Below, piece after piece: positions 34,304 through 43,653 of a DNA stretch of 64,000 bases; position 1 is the first letter of the stretch, and each line of letters starts with the position of its first letter. Below the pieces are notes generated by a model that saw only the letters and a program-made list of their open reading frames with translations, had not been told where the DNA came from and did not search any database. Source of the stretch: Burkholderiaceae bacterium (GTDB taxonomy: Bacteria > Pseudomonadota > Gammaproteobacteria > Burkholderiales > Burkholderiaceae); assembly GCA_018261955.1 (NCBI GenBank), contig JAGTRK010000001.1, positions 234,800 through 298,799 on the forward strand, given 5' to 3'. The position numbers and the translations under genes are program-made.

Positions 34304-37027
34304 ATGAAAACGCATCCTTACGCCGCCATTATTCGTTCGTTCACTCATCAAACGGGCTCTCAATCCGAACCTCAGCACGCCGAGTTTTTCAGTTTGCCTG
34401 CCTTGCAGGACTTCGGGTTTCCCAATATCCATCGCCTGCCTGTGTCGATTCGCATCGTGCTTGAATCGGTGGTGCGTCATTGCGATGGCGATTTGATTCG
34501 CACCGAGCATGTGGCGCAACTCGCAAACTGGCAAGCCAACGCCCCGCGCACCGATGAAATTCCTTTTGTGGTGGCGCGTGTGGTGTTGCAGGATTTCACA
34601 GGTGTGCCTTTGCTGACCGATTTGGCCGCCATGCGCACCACCGCTGCGGCGATGGGCTTTGACCCAAAACAAATTGAGCCGCTCGTGCCCGTCGATTTGG
34701 TGATTGACCATTCGGTGATGGTTGATTATCAAGGCTCTGAGCAAGCATTGAATTTGAATATGGACAAAGAATTTGAGCGCAACACCGAACGCTATCAATT
34801 TCTCAAATGGGGGATGCAGGCGTTCAAAAAATTCAAAGTCATACCCCCCGGCATTGGCATCGTGCATCAGGTGAATTTAGAATACCTGTGTCGCGGTGTG
34901 CATCACGTAGATGGCGTGTACTTTCCAGACACCTTGGTGGGTACAGATTCACACACCACGATGATCAATGGTTTGGGCGTGGTCGGCTGGGGCGTCGGTG
35001 GTATTGAGGCGGAATCGGCCATGCTCGGTCAACCCGTCTATCTGCTCACGCCCGATGTGGTCGGGGTTGAGTTGGCGGGCGAACTGTCAGAAGGTGTGAC
35101 CGCGACCGACTTGGTACTGACTTTGACCCAAATGCTGCGCGCGGCGCACGTGGTCGATAGTTTTGTTGAATTTTTTGGCACGGGTGCGGCGAGTTTGTCG
35201 GTCACAGACCGCGCAACGATCGCCAATATGGCGCCCGAATACGGCGCGACCATGGGCTACTTTCCGATGGATGCCAAAACCGTTGCTTATCTGCGCAACA
35301 CAGGGCGCAGCGAGGCTGAGGTTAGTGCCTTTGAAGCCTATTATCAAGCGCAAAACTTATTGGGTATGCCGCAGGTCGGTGAGATTGATTACTCGCGCGT
35401 GTTGCGCTTGGATTTGAGCACCGTCGTGCCTTCCGTTGCGGGACCCAAACGTCCGCAAGACCGCATTGCCCTGCCCGATGTGGCTCGACAACTCGATTAT
35501 TTAATGCGGCAAAGCACCGATGAGGGCGGATTTAATCTGTCCGCCACCCAAGTGGTCGAACGACACAGCGTCGATTCGGCGCAGGGCGCATTCTCTTTGG
35601 GGCATGGCGATGTGGTGCTCGCGGCGATTACCTCTTGCACCAACACCTCCAACCCGAACGTCATGCTCGCCGCAGGTTTGTTGGCAAAAAAAGCGGTGGA
35701 AAAAGGCCTGCGCATCGCGCCGCACATCAAAACCTCACTGGCTCCCGGTTCGCGCGTGGTCGCCGAGTATCTGATGGCGACGGGTTTGCAAACCTATTTA
35801 GATCAACTCGGTTTTCAAGTGGTGGCCTACGGCTGCACCACCTGCATTGGTAATTCGGGCGAGCTCGCGCCTGAAATCACCGAATGCATTGTGCACAATC
35901 AACTCATCACCACAGCGGTGCTCTCGGGCAATCGCAATTTTGAAGCACGGATTCAACCGAACATCAAAGCGAATTTTTTGGCTTCGCCGCCTTTAGTTTT
36001 GGCATACGCGTTGGCAGGGCGCATGAATATCGACTTAACGACTGAACCTTTGGGATTGGATTCTGAGGGCGTAGCTGTGATGCTCAAAGATATTTGGCCA
36101 TCGAACGATGAGGTCAAAGCCTTGCTCCCCATTGCCTTTAACACCACGACTTTCCAAAACAAATACCGCAGTTTTGCGCAGGAATCACCGATGTGGAATG
36201 CGATTCAAACCCCTGTCGGTGAAGTCTATACATGGCCAGAATCCACTTATATTGCCCAACCACCGTTTTTCAATGAATTTGCCTTACAACCACACCCCAT
36301 ATTGGGCATCGAAAATGCCAAGGCCTTGCTCATCGTCGGTGATTCGGTGACCACCGATCACATCTCGCCCGCGGGCTCGTTCAAAGCCGATACGCCTGCA
36401 GGGGAATGGCTCATGGCGCGCGGTATAGACCCCAAACAATTTAACAGTTACGGTTCTCGACGCGGTCATTTTGAGGTCATGGTGCGCGGTACTTTTGCCA
36501 ATGTGCGCCTGCGCAATTTAATGTTGCCCGCCGCCGAGGACGGCACACGCATCGAAGGTGGGTTCACGCTATATGAGGGCGTGCGAACCTCGATATTTGA
36601 TGCGGCGGCACAGTATCGGTCACGCGACATCCCGACCATTGTGTTTGCAGGTACAGAATACGGCACAGGCTCATCACGTGACTGGGCCGCCAAAGGCTCG
36701 CAACTGCTCGGCATCCGTGCGGTGATTGCACGCTCGTTTGAACGCATCCACCGTGCCAATTTGGTCGGTATGGGGATTTTGCCTTTGCAATTTATCGGTG
36801 ATGATTCTGTGACCACCTTGAACATCGGTGCGGGTGATACCTTTGACATCCTTGGCGTAGCGGATACCATTGTGCCGCAACAGATGTTCACATTGCGCAT
36901 CCGCCGCGCCGATGGTTCAAGCACGCAGACCGAGGTGCGCTGCCGCATCGACACACCGATTGAGGTGGACTACTATCGACACGGCGGGATTTTACCGTTT
37001 GTCTTGCGTCAGATTTTGACCCAATAG
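34304..37027 (+). CDS. acnA: Aconitate hydratase A
   Basis: 907 residues, the usual AcnA/IRP length. The [4Fe-4S] ligands are C445 ([10 protein letters not shown]), C511 and C514 ([10 protein letters not shown]). [23 protein letters not shown] and [16 protein letters not shown] are active-site hallmarks. Interconverts citrate and isocitrate in the TCA cycle. GAAGGGAG gives the ATG. It forms an operon with fumC, 12 bp on, and is divergent from ribBX across a 160-bp gap. A 2-methylisocitrate dehydratase (AcnD) is less likely given AcnA-like sequence, and no prp genes are nearby. Confidence 0.95.
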   Translation: MKTHPYAAIIRSFTHQTGSQSEPQHAEFFSLPALQDFGFPNIHRLPVSIRIVLESVVRHCDGDLIRTEHVAQLANWQANAPRTDEIPFVVARVVLQDFTGVPLLTDLAAMRTTAAAMGFDPKQIEPLVPVDLVIDHSVMVDYQGSEQALNLNMDKEFERNTERYQFLKWGMQAFKKFKVIPPGIGIVHQVNLEYLCRGVHHVDGVYFPDTLVGTDSHTTMINGLGVVGWGVGGIEAESAMLGQPVYLLTPDVVGVELAGELSEGVTATDLVLTLTQMLRAAHVVDSFVEFFGTGAASLSVTDRATIANMAPEYGATMGYFPMDAKTVAYLRNTGRSEAEVSAFEAYYQAQNLLGMPQVGEIDYSRVLRLDLSTVVPSVAGPKRPQDRIALPDVARQLDYLMRQSTDEGGFNLSATQVVERHSVDSAQGAFSLGHGDVVLAAITSCTNTSNPNVMLAAGLLAKKAVEKGLRIAPHIKTSLAPGSRVVAEYLMATGLQTYLDQLGFQVVAYGCTTCIGNSGELAPEITECIVHNQLITTAVLSGNRNFEARIQPNIKANFLASPPLVLAYALAGRMNIDLTTEPLGLDSEGVAVMLKDIWPSNDEVKALLPIAFNTTTFQNKYRSFAQESPMWNAIQTPVGEVYTWPESTYIAQPPFFNEFALQPHPILGIENAKALLIVGDSVTTDHISPAGSFKADTPAGEWLMARGIDPKQFNSYGSRRGHFEVMVRGTFANVRLRNLMLPAAEDGTRIEGGFTLYEGVRTSIFDAAAQYRSRDIPTIVFAGTEYGTGSSRDWAAKGSQLLGIRAVIARSFERIHRANLVGMGILPLQFIGDDSVTTLNIGAGDTFDILGVADTIVPQQMFTLRIRRADGSSTQTEVRCRIDTPIEVDYYRHGGILPFVLRQILTQ

Positions 37028-37039
37028 TTGGAGGCTCGT

Positions 37040-38431
37040 ATGAACAACACACGCATCGAATCAGACAGTATGGGGCAAGTGCGGGTTGCCAATGACAAAT
37101 TGTGGGGCGCGCAAACCCAACGTTCGCTAGAACATTTTCAAATCGGGCGCGAGCAATTTGTTTGGTCGGCATCTGTAGTTCGCGCCTTGGGTTGGGTGAA
37201 AAAAGCCGCCGCGCTGTCCAACCGCGCACTGGGGCAAATGCCAGCCGAGATTGCCGATGCAATCGTGACCGCGTGTGACGAGGTCATCGCGGGGCAGCTC
37301 AACGCGCATTTTCCCTTGGTGATTTTTCAGACGGGTTCAGGCACACAAACCAATATGAATGCCAATGAAGTCATCGCCAACCGCGCCATTCAATTGCTCG
37401 GTGGCACGCTTGGCAGTAAAAATCCCGTGCATCCGAATGACCATGTCAATCGCTCTCAGTCATCCAACGATGTGTTTCCAACCGTGATGCACGTAGCGAT
37501 TGCGCATGAATTGTTCACAGAATTTTTACCCAAAATCGCGACACTGCGCCAGACCTTTTTTGAGCAATCCGAACAATTCATGCACATCGTCAAAACAGGG
37601 CGCACGCATTTGCAGGACGCAGCACCGTTGACCTTGGGACAAGAATTTTCCGCATGGGTTGCGCAATTGGATGGCGCGACGGATGGCTTGCGCAGCAGTG
37701 CGCAGAGTTTGTATCCCTTGGCGATTGGCGGCACTGCGGTCGGTACGGGTTTGAATGCGCCTGCGCAGTTTGGCGCATTGTGCGCGCAGCAGCTCGCGCA
37801 GATGACGGGACAACCGTTTACCAGTGCGCCGAATAAATTTGTCGCCCTGTCTGCGCACGACAATTTGGCAAGCCTCTCGGCGCAGGTGCGCACGCTGGCG
37901 GGCGCATTGCTTAAAATCGCCAACGACATTCGTTGGCTCGCCAGTGGCCCGCGCTGTGGCATCGGCGAAATTCACATCCCCGACAACGAACCAGGGTCGT
38001 CCATCATGCCCGCCAAAGTCAATCCAACCCAGTGCGAAGCGCTGAGCATGGTGTGTCTGCATGTGTATGGCAACGATGCGGCGATTGCCTTTGCTGCCAG
38101 TCAGGGCAATTTTCAACTCAATGTTTATAAGCCTTTGATCTTGCACCATCTGTTGGAATCCATGCGTTTGCTCGGTGAAGCCATGGTCTCGTTCAATCGA
38201 CATTGCGCCAGTGGCATCACGCCCAATGAGTCACGCATTCAATTTCTACTGGAACAAAACCTCATGCTCGCTACTGCGCTCAACCCACACATCGGCTACG
38301 ATAAAGCCAGTCAAATTGCCAAAACCGCGTTGACTGAAAATCTCAGCCTGCGCGAAGCCGCCATCAAACAGGGTGTGTCGGCGGCGGATTTTGATGCTTG
38401 GGTACGGGTGGAGGATATGGTGGGGTTGTAA
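37040..38431 (+). CDS. fumC: Fumarate hydratase, class II
   Basis: 463 residues, oxygen-stable iron-free fumarase. Seen: [49 protein letters not shown] and the signature [15 protein letters not shown] (from about residue 319). GGAGG five bases upstream fixes the ATG at 37040; a TTG at 37028 is not used. Co-transcribed with acnA, giving two consecutive TCA hydratases. Confidence 0.96.
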   Translation: MNNTRIESDSMGQVRVANDKLWGAQTQRSLEHFQIGREQFVWSASVVRALGWVKKAAALSNRALGQMPAEIADAIVTACDEVIAGQLNAHFPLVIFQTGSGTQTNMNANEVIANRAIQLLGGTLGSKNPVHPNDHVNRSQSSNDVFPTVMHVAIAHELFTEFLPKIATLRQTFFEQSEQFMHIVKTGRTHLQDAAPLTLGQEFSAWVAQLDGATDGLRSSAQSLYPLAIGGTAVGTGLNAPAQFGALCAQQLAQMTGQPFTSAPNKFVALSAHDNLASLSAQVRTLAGALLKIANDIRWLASGPRCGIGEIHIPDNEPGSSIMPAKVNPTQCEALSMVCLHVYGNDAAIAFAASQGNFQLNVYKPLILHHLLESMRLLGEAMVSFNRHCASGITPNESRIQFLLEQNLMLATALNPHIGYDKASQIAKTALTENLSLREAAIKQGVSAADFDAWVRVEDMVGL

Positions 38432-38463
38432 TTTATAGTAATGAGAGAACGCCAAAAAACGCC

Positions 38464-38557
38464 GTCATTGCGAGCGACGCTTCATCAGCGAAGCAATCCA
38501 TGAGGCATCAAATGACTTATTGCTGGATTGCTGCGCGACGGTGCTGCTCGCAATGAC
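38464..38557. repeat. Complete dispersed palindromic element
   Basis: Left arm GTCATTGCGAGCGACG...GAAGCAATCCA and right arm TGGATTGCTGCGCGAC...GCTCGCAATGAC are inverted repeats of about 37 bp with a 20-bp centre. The total is 94 bp. One arm recurs at 4531-4565. It marks the left edge of the accessory segment between fumC and ribE. No coding capacity. Confidence 0.8.
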
Positions 38558-38568
38558 AGTTGAACCCA

Positions 38569-38619
38569 TCAATCCGCCGAGTTTATCAACTGTGCCACAT
38601 AACGCGCCAACAAATCGAC
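38569..38619 (-). pseudogene. Duplicated 3' end of riboflavin synthase gene
   Basis: 51 bp match the ribE 3' end (39684-39734) with five mismatches. On the minus strand they encode VDLLARYVAQLINSAD plus stop, against VDLLARYVAQLMNLTD plus stop in ribE. The stop codon is kept. It is a remnant of a previous ribE end, displaced when a segment entered, or the result of a partial duplication. Confidence 0.85.
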
Positions 38620-38627
38620 ATAAGACT

Positions 38628-38970
38628 TTGTTTTATTATAACCATAAATTTGAATTGGAACATTACAGAGCGGCAAAACCCGTGCGCTTTAATTGGGACA
38701 GTGAAGTAAGAACCATCACTGGAGATAGTAGTATTGAGATACTTAATGCCATATTGAAAGCCAAAAAAGGGCTATGTCATCATTGAGCCAGAGGCAACAG
38801 GGATACACATCACCGACCCTTTACATAATCTGCCTGAATTTGTCGCTGTGTTGTTGTCGATGGGTTTTTTGTTGTCGTCTGAGCTGCACCAAGCCTTGGC
38901 ACAACTGCCGCCACCATCGATAGTAAATGTACGAAATTCGGGCATCCCTGAGTTTATATTGAACAAATAA
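38628..38970 (+). pseudogene. Frameshifted hypothetical gene
   Basis: From a possible TTG start, the frame encodes FYYNHKFELEHYRAAKPVRF ... EILNAILKAKKG and then meets a stop at 38784. Skipping one base in the AAAAAAGGG run (38763-38771) lets it continue as YVIIEPEATGIHITDPLHNL ... to a stop at 38968-38970, about 113 residues. The smooth continuation suggests one gene broken by a single-base insertion, or a sequencing error at the homopolymer. No family recognised; no ATG or ribosome site found. Confidence 0.6.
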
Positions 38971-39010
38971 ATTTTATTTTGGTGGATAATCAGACTTTTG
39001 TGGAGGGGTT

Positions 39011-39601
39011 ATGGGTAAAGGGAATATTAAAAATATTCTTTGGGTGGTTTTAGGGGTGGCGGTGATAATCACCACTGTGAATAAATTCACGTCCAAGAGT
39101 ACCTATTCAGCAGCAGAGGCGATGAATAAAGGCGCAGTGGTGAGTGTTCAAAGCAACACACCGAGCGTTGCGTTTAAGTCCCCCAAACTAATTATGGCTC
39201 AATCTGTTGTTGGTTTACCCATAGGCAATGCACGCGTGGATAAAAGCGACAACGGGTTACCGAGAACTCGATGGAGCATCAAAGGGGTTGGTGAAAGTGC
39301 GGGTGGATTGGAATTTATCGGTGATAAGGATGACGGCTCTGTTATTGCGGGGCAATGCCATGAGTTTGGTAAGGACGGCAACGATAAACCTTGGGGCAAA
39401 GGCTCACCGTGCTTTGATTTGTTTGAAAAAATTGTTGGCAATATCACCGAACAAAATGTGTCTGAATATTTGATGAATAATGCCAACGTCTTAAATTCAG
39501 ATAAATCAACGGTAACCGCTCGAGTAGCCAGCGGTGCTTTGAGTATTGAATTGGGGTCTGATAGGTTTTTTTTCATCAGAAACAACCTTAAAAAGCAGTG
39601 A
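39011..39601 (+). CDS. Hypothetical membrane-anchored protein
   Basis: 196 residues. One N-terminal membrane helix (about residues 8-24), then a soluble part with two Cys (AGQCHEFG and GSPCFDLF) that could form a disulfide outside the membrane. TGG-AGGGGTT lies before the ATG. No family recognised. Codon use is AT-richer than fumC and ribE. It lies in the segment flanked by duplicated ribE ends, so is probably acquired. Confidence 0.65.
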   Translation: MGKGNIKNILWVVLGVAVIITTVNKFTSKSTYSAAEAMNKGAVVSVQSNTPSVAFKSPKLIMAQSVVGLPIGNARVDKSDNGLPRTRWSIKGVGESAGGLEFIGDKDDGSVIAGQCHEFGKDGNDKPWGKGSPCFDLFEKIVGNITEQNVSEYLMNNANVLNSDKSTVTARVASGALSIELGSDRFFFIRNNLKKQ

Positions 39602-39683
39602 TTATGAAGCCCTTTGAGGGCAATCGCTTACGTGTCTGATCGAGTGGACAGAGTACGGCATCAAGTATTGGACGAATAACAAA

Positions 39684-40304
39684 TCAATCCGTCAAATTCA
39701 TCAACTGTGCCACATAGCGCGCCAACAAATCGACTTCGAAATTGATGGTATCGCCTGCGGATAAATATTGAAACACTGTGTGCGCCATGGTGTGTGGAAT
39801 CAGGTTAATCGTACCCAACACACGCCCGCCCTCGCTCCAAACTCGATTGACCGTCAAACTCGTGCCATTTAAAGTCACGGAGCCCTTATCGGCGAGAAAT
39901 TTTTTCCAGCGCGAATCCACGCTAAATACCAGTTCATACGACTCACCAACGGGCGCAAGTGATTCAATCCGCGCCACATCATCCACATGCCCACTGACCA
40001 AATGACCTCCGAGTCGATCCGACAAGCGCATGGCTTTTTCTAAGTTCACATGACCTGTTGTGTCTAAACCAGCGGTTTTATTCAGGCTCTCACGCGAGAC
40101 ATCCACGGTAAAAGTTTTTGCATTGGTATCGAGCGAGACCACCGTCATGCACGCGCCATTGATCGCAATCGAGTCGCCGAGCGCGACATCCGACATATCC
40201 AATGCCACGGTCTGCACTTGCAAACGCACGCCCGCGTCCACGTGATTCGCCAGCGGTGTGACCGCAGTGATTTGTCCAACATCTGCAATAATTCCAGTAA
40301 ACAT
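39684..40304 (-). CDS. ribE: Riboflavin synthase alpha chain
   Basis: 206 residues with the two-fold repeat of lumazine-binding domains: MFTGIIADVGQI / NGACMTVVSL / SRESLNKTAGL in the first half and GGHLVSGHVDDVARI / LNGTSLTVNRV in the second. It disproportionates two lumazines to riboflavin. Start at 40304 matches the family MFTGI start. In many betaproteobacteria ribE is directly upstream of ribBA-ribH-nusB; here it is separated by acnA-fumC and an accessory segment. Confidence 0.95.
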   Translation of the reverse strand: MFTGIIADVGQITAVTPLANHVDAGVRLQVQTVALDMSDVALGDSIAINGACMTVVSLDTNAKTFTVDVSRESLNKTAGLDTTGHVNLEKAMRLSDRLGGHLVSGHVDDVARIESLAPVGESYELVFSVDSRWKKFLADKGSVTLNGTSLTVNRVWSEGGRVLGTINLIPHTMAHTVFQYLSAGDTINFEVDLLARYVAQLMNLTD

Positions 40305-40362
40305 ATACAATCCCAAAGAGTTTATTTCACTCTATCATTCTAACATTTTACCAAGCACCCCC

Positions 40363-41433
40363 ATGAAAACAATTGCCCTCGGTCGCTCAGACCTACACGT
40401 TACCCCCATTTGCTTGGGTACCATGACTTTTGGTGAACAGGTCAACGAAACAGATGCCCATCAAATCCTCACCCACGCTTTGGCGCGCGGTGTGAATTTT
40501 CTCGACACCGCTGAGATGTACGCCGTACCACCCAAAGCCGAAACCTTCAATGCCACCGAAACCATTATTGGCAATTACTTTGCCGCCAATCAAGGCGCAC
40601 GCGCGCAATGGGTCGTTGCGACCAAAGTGGCTGGCCCTTCACGTGGTATGCCGTGGATACGCGGCGGTAGTATTGATTTATCAGGCGCAGACATCATCCG
40701 TGCGTGTGAAGGCAGTTTACAACGTCTGCAAACCGATGTGATAGACCTGTATCAAATCCACTGGCCGACACGCGCCACACCGATGTTTGGTGGTTTGTAT
40801 TTCCAACCACAAGAATCCACCTCGGAGGTCACCGACAAAATCCACGAGCAGCTGGTCGCACTCGGTCAACTCGTCCAAGCAGGCAAAATCAGAGCTGTGG
40901 GGCTGTCGAATGAAACGCCGTTTGGCGTGCATGAGTTTGTGCGTTTGTCCGAGCAACACAATTTGCCGCGTGTTGCCACGGTGCAAAACGCCTATTCGCT
41001 ATTGAACCGTTCTGATGAAAATGGCTTGGATGAAATGATGCACATGCTGGATGTCTCGCTGCTGGCGTACTCGCCTTTGGCGTTTGGACTTTTGACGGGC
41101 AAATATGATGCCGATGGCTTGATGGGGGCGAGTGCGCCCGATGAGGCACGTTTGAAAAAATTTGCCTCGATGCGCAAACAGCGTTGGGGACGCGCCGAAG
41201 CACTGGAGACCGCGAAGCGCTACAACCAATTGGCGCGTGCGCATGGTTTAAGCCCAACGCAACTCGCGCTGGCATTTTGTTACCAAAAATGGCAAGTCGC
41301 CAGCACAATTATTGGCGTGACGTCCATCGCACAATTGGATGAGTGCGTGGACGCGTATGAGGTAACGCTTTCGGATGAAATTTTAAAAGCAATTGATGCG
41401 ATTCGTTGGCAGTATCGCGACCCAGCGCAATAA
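40363..41433 (+). CDS. Aldo/keto reductase, Tas/YajO-like
   Basis: 356 residues, TIM-barrel NADPH oxidoreductase. The catalytic tetrad is visible: D and Y in NFLDTAEMYAVPP, K in WVVATKVAGPS, H in DLYQIHWPTRA. The insertions (TMTFGEQVNETDAH, SNETPFGVHEFV, QNAYSLLNRS) match E. coli Tas closely. Starts at 40363 with the usual MKTIALGRSDL; no strong ribosome site. Divergent from ribE, 58 bp apart. Natural substrate unknown. Confidence 0.93.
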   Translation: MKTIALGRSDLHVTPICLGTMTFGEQVNETDAHQILTHALARGVNFLDTAEMYAVPPKAETFNATETIIGNYFAANQGARAQWVVATKVAGPSRGMPWIRGGSIDLSGADIIRACEGSLQRLQTDVIDLYQIHWPTRATPMFGGLYFQPQESTSEVTDKIHEQLVALGQLVQAGKIRAVGLSNETPFGVHEFVRLSEQHNLPRVATVQNAYSLLNRSDENGLDEMMHMLDVSLLAYSPLAFGLLTGKYDADGLMGASAPDEARLKKFASMRKQRWGRAEALETAKRYNQLARAHGLSPTQLALAFCYQKWQVASTIIGVTSIAQLDECVDAYEVTLSDEILKAIDAIRWQYRDPAQ

Positions 41434-41435
41434 AA

Positions 41436-41468
41436 AACGGCGAGTCTGCTGCCTCGCCGTTTTGTTTT
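41436..41468. terminator. Bidirectional rho-independent terminator
   Basis: Stem AACGGCGAG / CTCGCCGTT with A-run before and TTGTTTTTC after, between the convergent aldo/keto reductase (+) and DUF4230 gene (-). Confidence 0.9.
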
Positions 41469-41476
41469 TCTGCCAA

Positions 41477-42163
41477 TTACGCCACCGCTTTGTCCATCTG
41501 CACATCCACCTGCCCTGTCGGTTTGGCAAACTCAAAGCGTATGCTCTGCGCGCCAAACGCTTTGGCTACCGAGGTCAGTGTCGCTTTGGCAGATTCTTCG
41601 ACTTCAGAGGTCAGCCCCGAAATCAAACGCAATGCTTGACCCTCAGCATGGGCGCGCGCCATGGCGACCATTTGATTTTTTTCTGTTTCGCCAAAACCCT
41701 TGCCAAACAAGCCATTGAGCGTATCGGGTAACAGCCACGGCATGAGTTTGCTGCCTTGCTCATCGTAAAACGAAATACTGCGGATATGCACTTCGTGGAA
41801 ACATGGCGGCATTTTGATGACATACGTGCCATTGGTTTGATTCACAACTTCAAAATCACTTTTGCGCAAGTCGTAGCGAAAATCGATTTCAAACTCAAAA
41901 ATCATCGCCATTTTTTTACTCGAGTACAGCCAACCGAGCCATTTTTTACCAAAGTCACCCCAGTCATGGTCAAACTGCGTGACGATTTCTTTGGTCACGG
42001 CTTTGAATACCGAGAGCTCGCCAATCGCTTTGAGTTTTTCAATGCTCGAATGAATTTCCACTTGCTTGGCAGAACCCGCACTTTTTAGTTTCCACCACAA
42101 AAATGCCACGGCAACCATCGCCAAGAGCACCACCAATAGCAACAGCGTTGTCAAAAAATCCAT
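41477..42163 (-). CDS. DUF4230 membrane-anchored protein
   Basis: 228 residues. N-terminal helix (residues 3-24), then a helical/beta domain with IGELSVFKAVTKEIVT and SSKKMAMIFEFEIDFRYDLRKSDF, characteristic of DUF4230. Function unknown; the layout suggests an extracytoplasmic domain held at the membrane. GAGGTAACCC before the ATG. A late stretch of Ala/Glu-rich helix (about residues 160-205) resembles a coiled coil. Confidence 0.8.
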   Translation of the reverse strand: MDFLTTLLLLVVLLAMVAVAFLWWKLKSAGSAKQVEIHSSIEKLKAIGELSVFKAVTKEIVTQFDHDWGDFGKKWLGWLYSSKKMAMIFEFEIDFRYDLRKSDFEVVNQTNGTYVIKMPPCFHEVHIRSISFYDEQGSKLMPWLLPDTLNGLFGKGFGETEKNQMVAMARAHAEGQALRLISGLTSEVEESAKATLTSVAKAFGAQSIRFEFAKPTGQVDVQMDKAVA

Positions 42164-42245
42164 GGGTTACCTCGCTAAAAATATGTATTTTCCTGTGATG
42201 ATGACGCACCCGCGCTTGACTGGTGGCAACTTCAAACCACCACCC

Positions 42246-43436
42246 TCAACCCGTCAATTGGTGACTAATCAATTTTTTCACAGGGGACAACATGTTTGAG
42301 GCACGAATAATCGCGGTGCGCAATAATTTCGCTGGTGGCGTTTCATTGGTAAACAATTTAACCACAAAATTGGTGCCATGATAAATCGGGCGGGTTTTCA
42401 ATTGATGTTTGCGGTCATACTGCTGGAGCAAAGTTGGCGCACCGATGTCGCGGTTTTGACGCACCGCTGATTTAATCAAATCGCTCAAAATCATGGTGCT
42501 GTTTAAACCCAGATTAAAGCCATGCGCGGTCACAGGGTGCATCCCGACCGCCGCATCACCAACCAAAGCAAAACGCGTGCTGTAAAAACGTCGCGCATGT
42601 GTGCCGACCAACGGGTAACGATACTGCTGGCTCACCACTTTCACATCGCCCAATTGTCCATTGACCCGTTGCGCGATGTCTTGCGCCTGCGCTGCATCAT
42701 CCAAATCCTCTACGGTGTGCGCCAACTGCGTATCAATTGTAATCACCGCGCTGGATAAATGCTCGGTCAATGGCAAAATCGCCAAGGTGCGCCCGTAGTG
42801 AAAACATTCAAACGCAGTGTTGTCATTGCTCGCCGTGTGCTCAATCCGAAATGTAATCACGGTGCGGCCAAAATCGTGCATGTCCACAGGGATGCCCATT
42901 TGTTGGCGCGTGGTTGAGAAACGCGAGTCCGCCGCGACGACCAAACGCGCGGTGAGTTTTTGTCCATTGGCGAGGGTCACGCCCGCATCTTCGGACTTGC
43001 CATATACCGACTGCACCTTTTGCTCAGTGAACCATGTGATGTTCGGCTGATGCTCAACCTGCGAATAAATTGACTGACGAATGTGGTGGTTGGAAATCAG
43101 ATAGCCCAAGGTATCGGTCGGTTTACCGCGTGCTGTTTCAGGGGTGGCAAAATGCAATTCAAACGGCGAGGTACCATCAACTACTTTGGCTGAGCGCAGT
43201 TTAAAAATCTCACCTTCAGGCACAGCATCCCACGCACCCATGGACTCCAATAATTCTTTGGACTGATGCGTCAAGGCGATTTCGCGCCCATCGGCAGGTG
43301 GGTTTTTGAGTACGTCCGCAGGGGCGGGGTCAACAATCGCAATTTTAAGCGATGTATCCGCCAACGAGCGCGCAAGGCTCAAACCCGCGGGACCCGCACC
43401 GATAACAATGACATCAAATGAAGAAGTATTTGACAT
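42246..43436 (-). CDS. ubiM: FAD-dependent ubiquinone hydroxylase, UbiM-like
   Basis: 396 residues of the UbiH/UbiF/VisC flavoprotein group. GxGxxG motif VIGAGPAGLSLARSLAD (residues 12-28), second FAD motif LVVAADSRFS near 167, and ALVGDAAVGMHPVTAHGFNLGL near 293. The HPVTAHGFNLGL form is the one I associate with UbiM, a less regiospecific hydroxylase in betaproteobacteria. Adds a hydroxyl to the ubiquinone ring. Assignment to UbiM rather than UbiH/F is moderate. Confidence 0.8.
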   Translation of the reverse strand: MSNTSSFDVIVIGAGPAGLSLARSLADTSLKIAIVDPAPADVLKNPPADGREIALTHQSKELLESMGAWDAVPEGEIFKLRSAKVVDGTSPFELHFATPETARGKPTDTLGYLISNHHIRQSIYSQVEHQPNITWFTEQKVQSVYGKSEDAGVTLANGQKLTARLVVAADSRFSTTRQQMGIPVDMHDFGRTVITFRIEHTASNDNTAFECFHYGRTLAILPLTEHLSSAVITIDTQLAHTVEDLDDAAQAQDIAQRVNGQLGDVKVVSQQYRYPLVGTHARRFYSTRFALVGDAAVGMHPVTAHGFNLGLNSTMILSDLIKSAVRQNRDIGAPTLLQQYDRKHQLKTRPIYHGTNFVVKLFTNETPPAKLLRTAIIRASNMLSPVKKLISHQLTG

Positions 43437-43653
43437 GGTGTCTGCACCTTTTTAGATTTTACAGAAATAACCGTTTCTTATCTGCGGCATTGTAGGCTGA
43501 TTGGGCACGATTGGCAATGTCAACACGCATTAAAACAACAACTAAAAACAGAATAGATTCAAGAAATATTCATCAATTTCTTGGGATTTTAAGCATTAAA
43601 AATTGGCAAGTACAGGATGTACGGGTACAATACAATTTTTTTTGGAGTGCGCA

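Noticed and set aside
38520..38630. N-terminal part of a small ORF over the palindromic element and ribE duplicate
   Set aside because: It translates repeat DNA and the antisense of a ribE fragment; only the part after about 38628 looks like a former gene.
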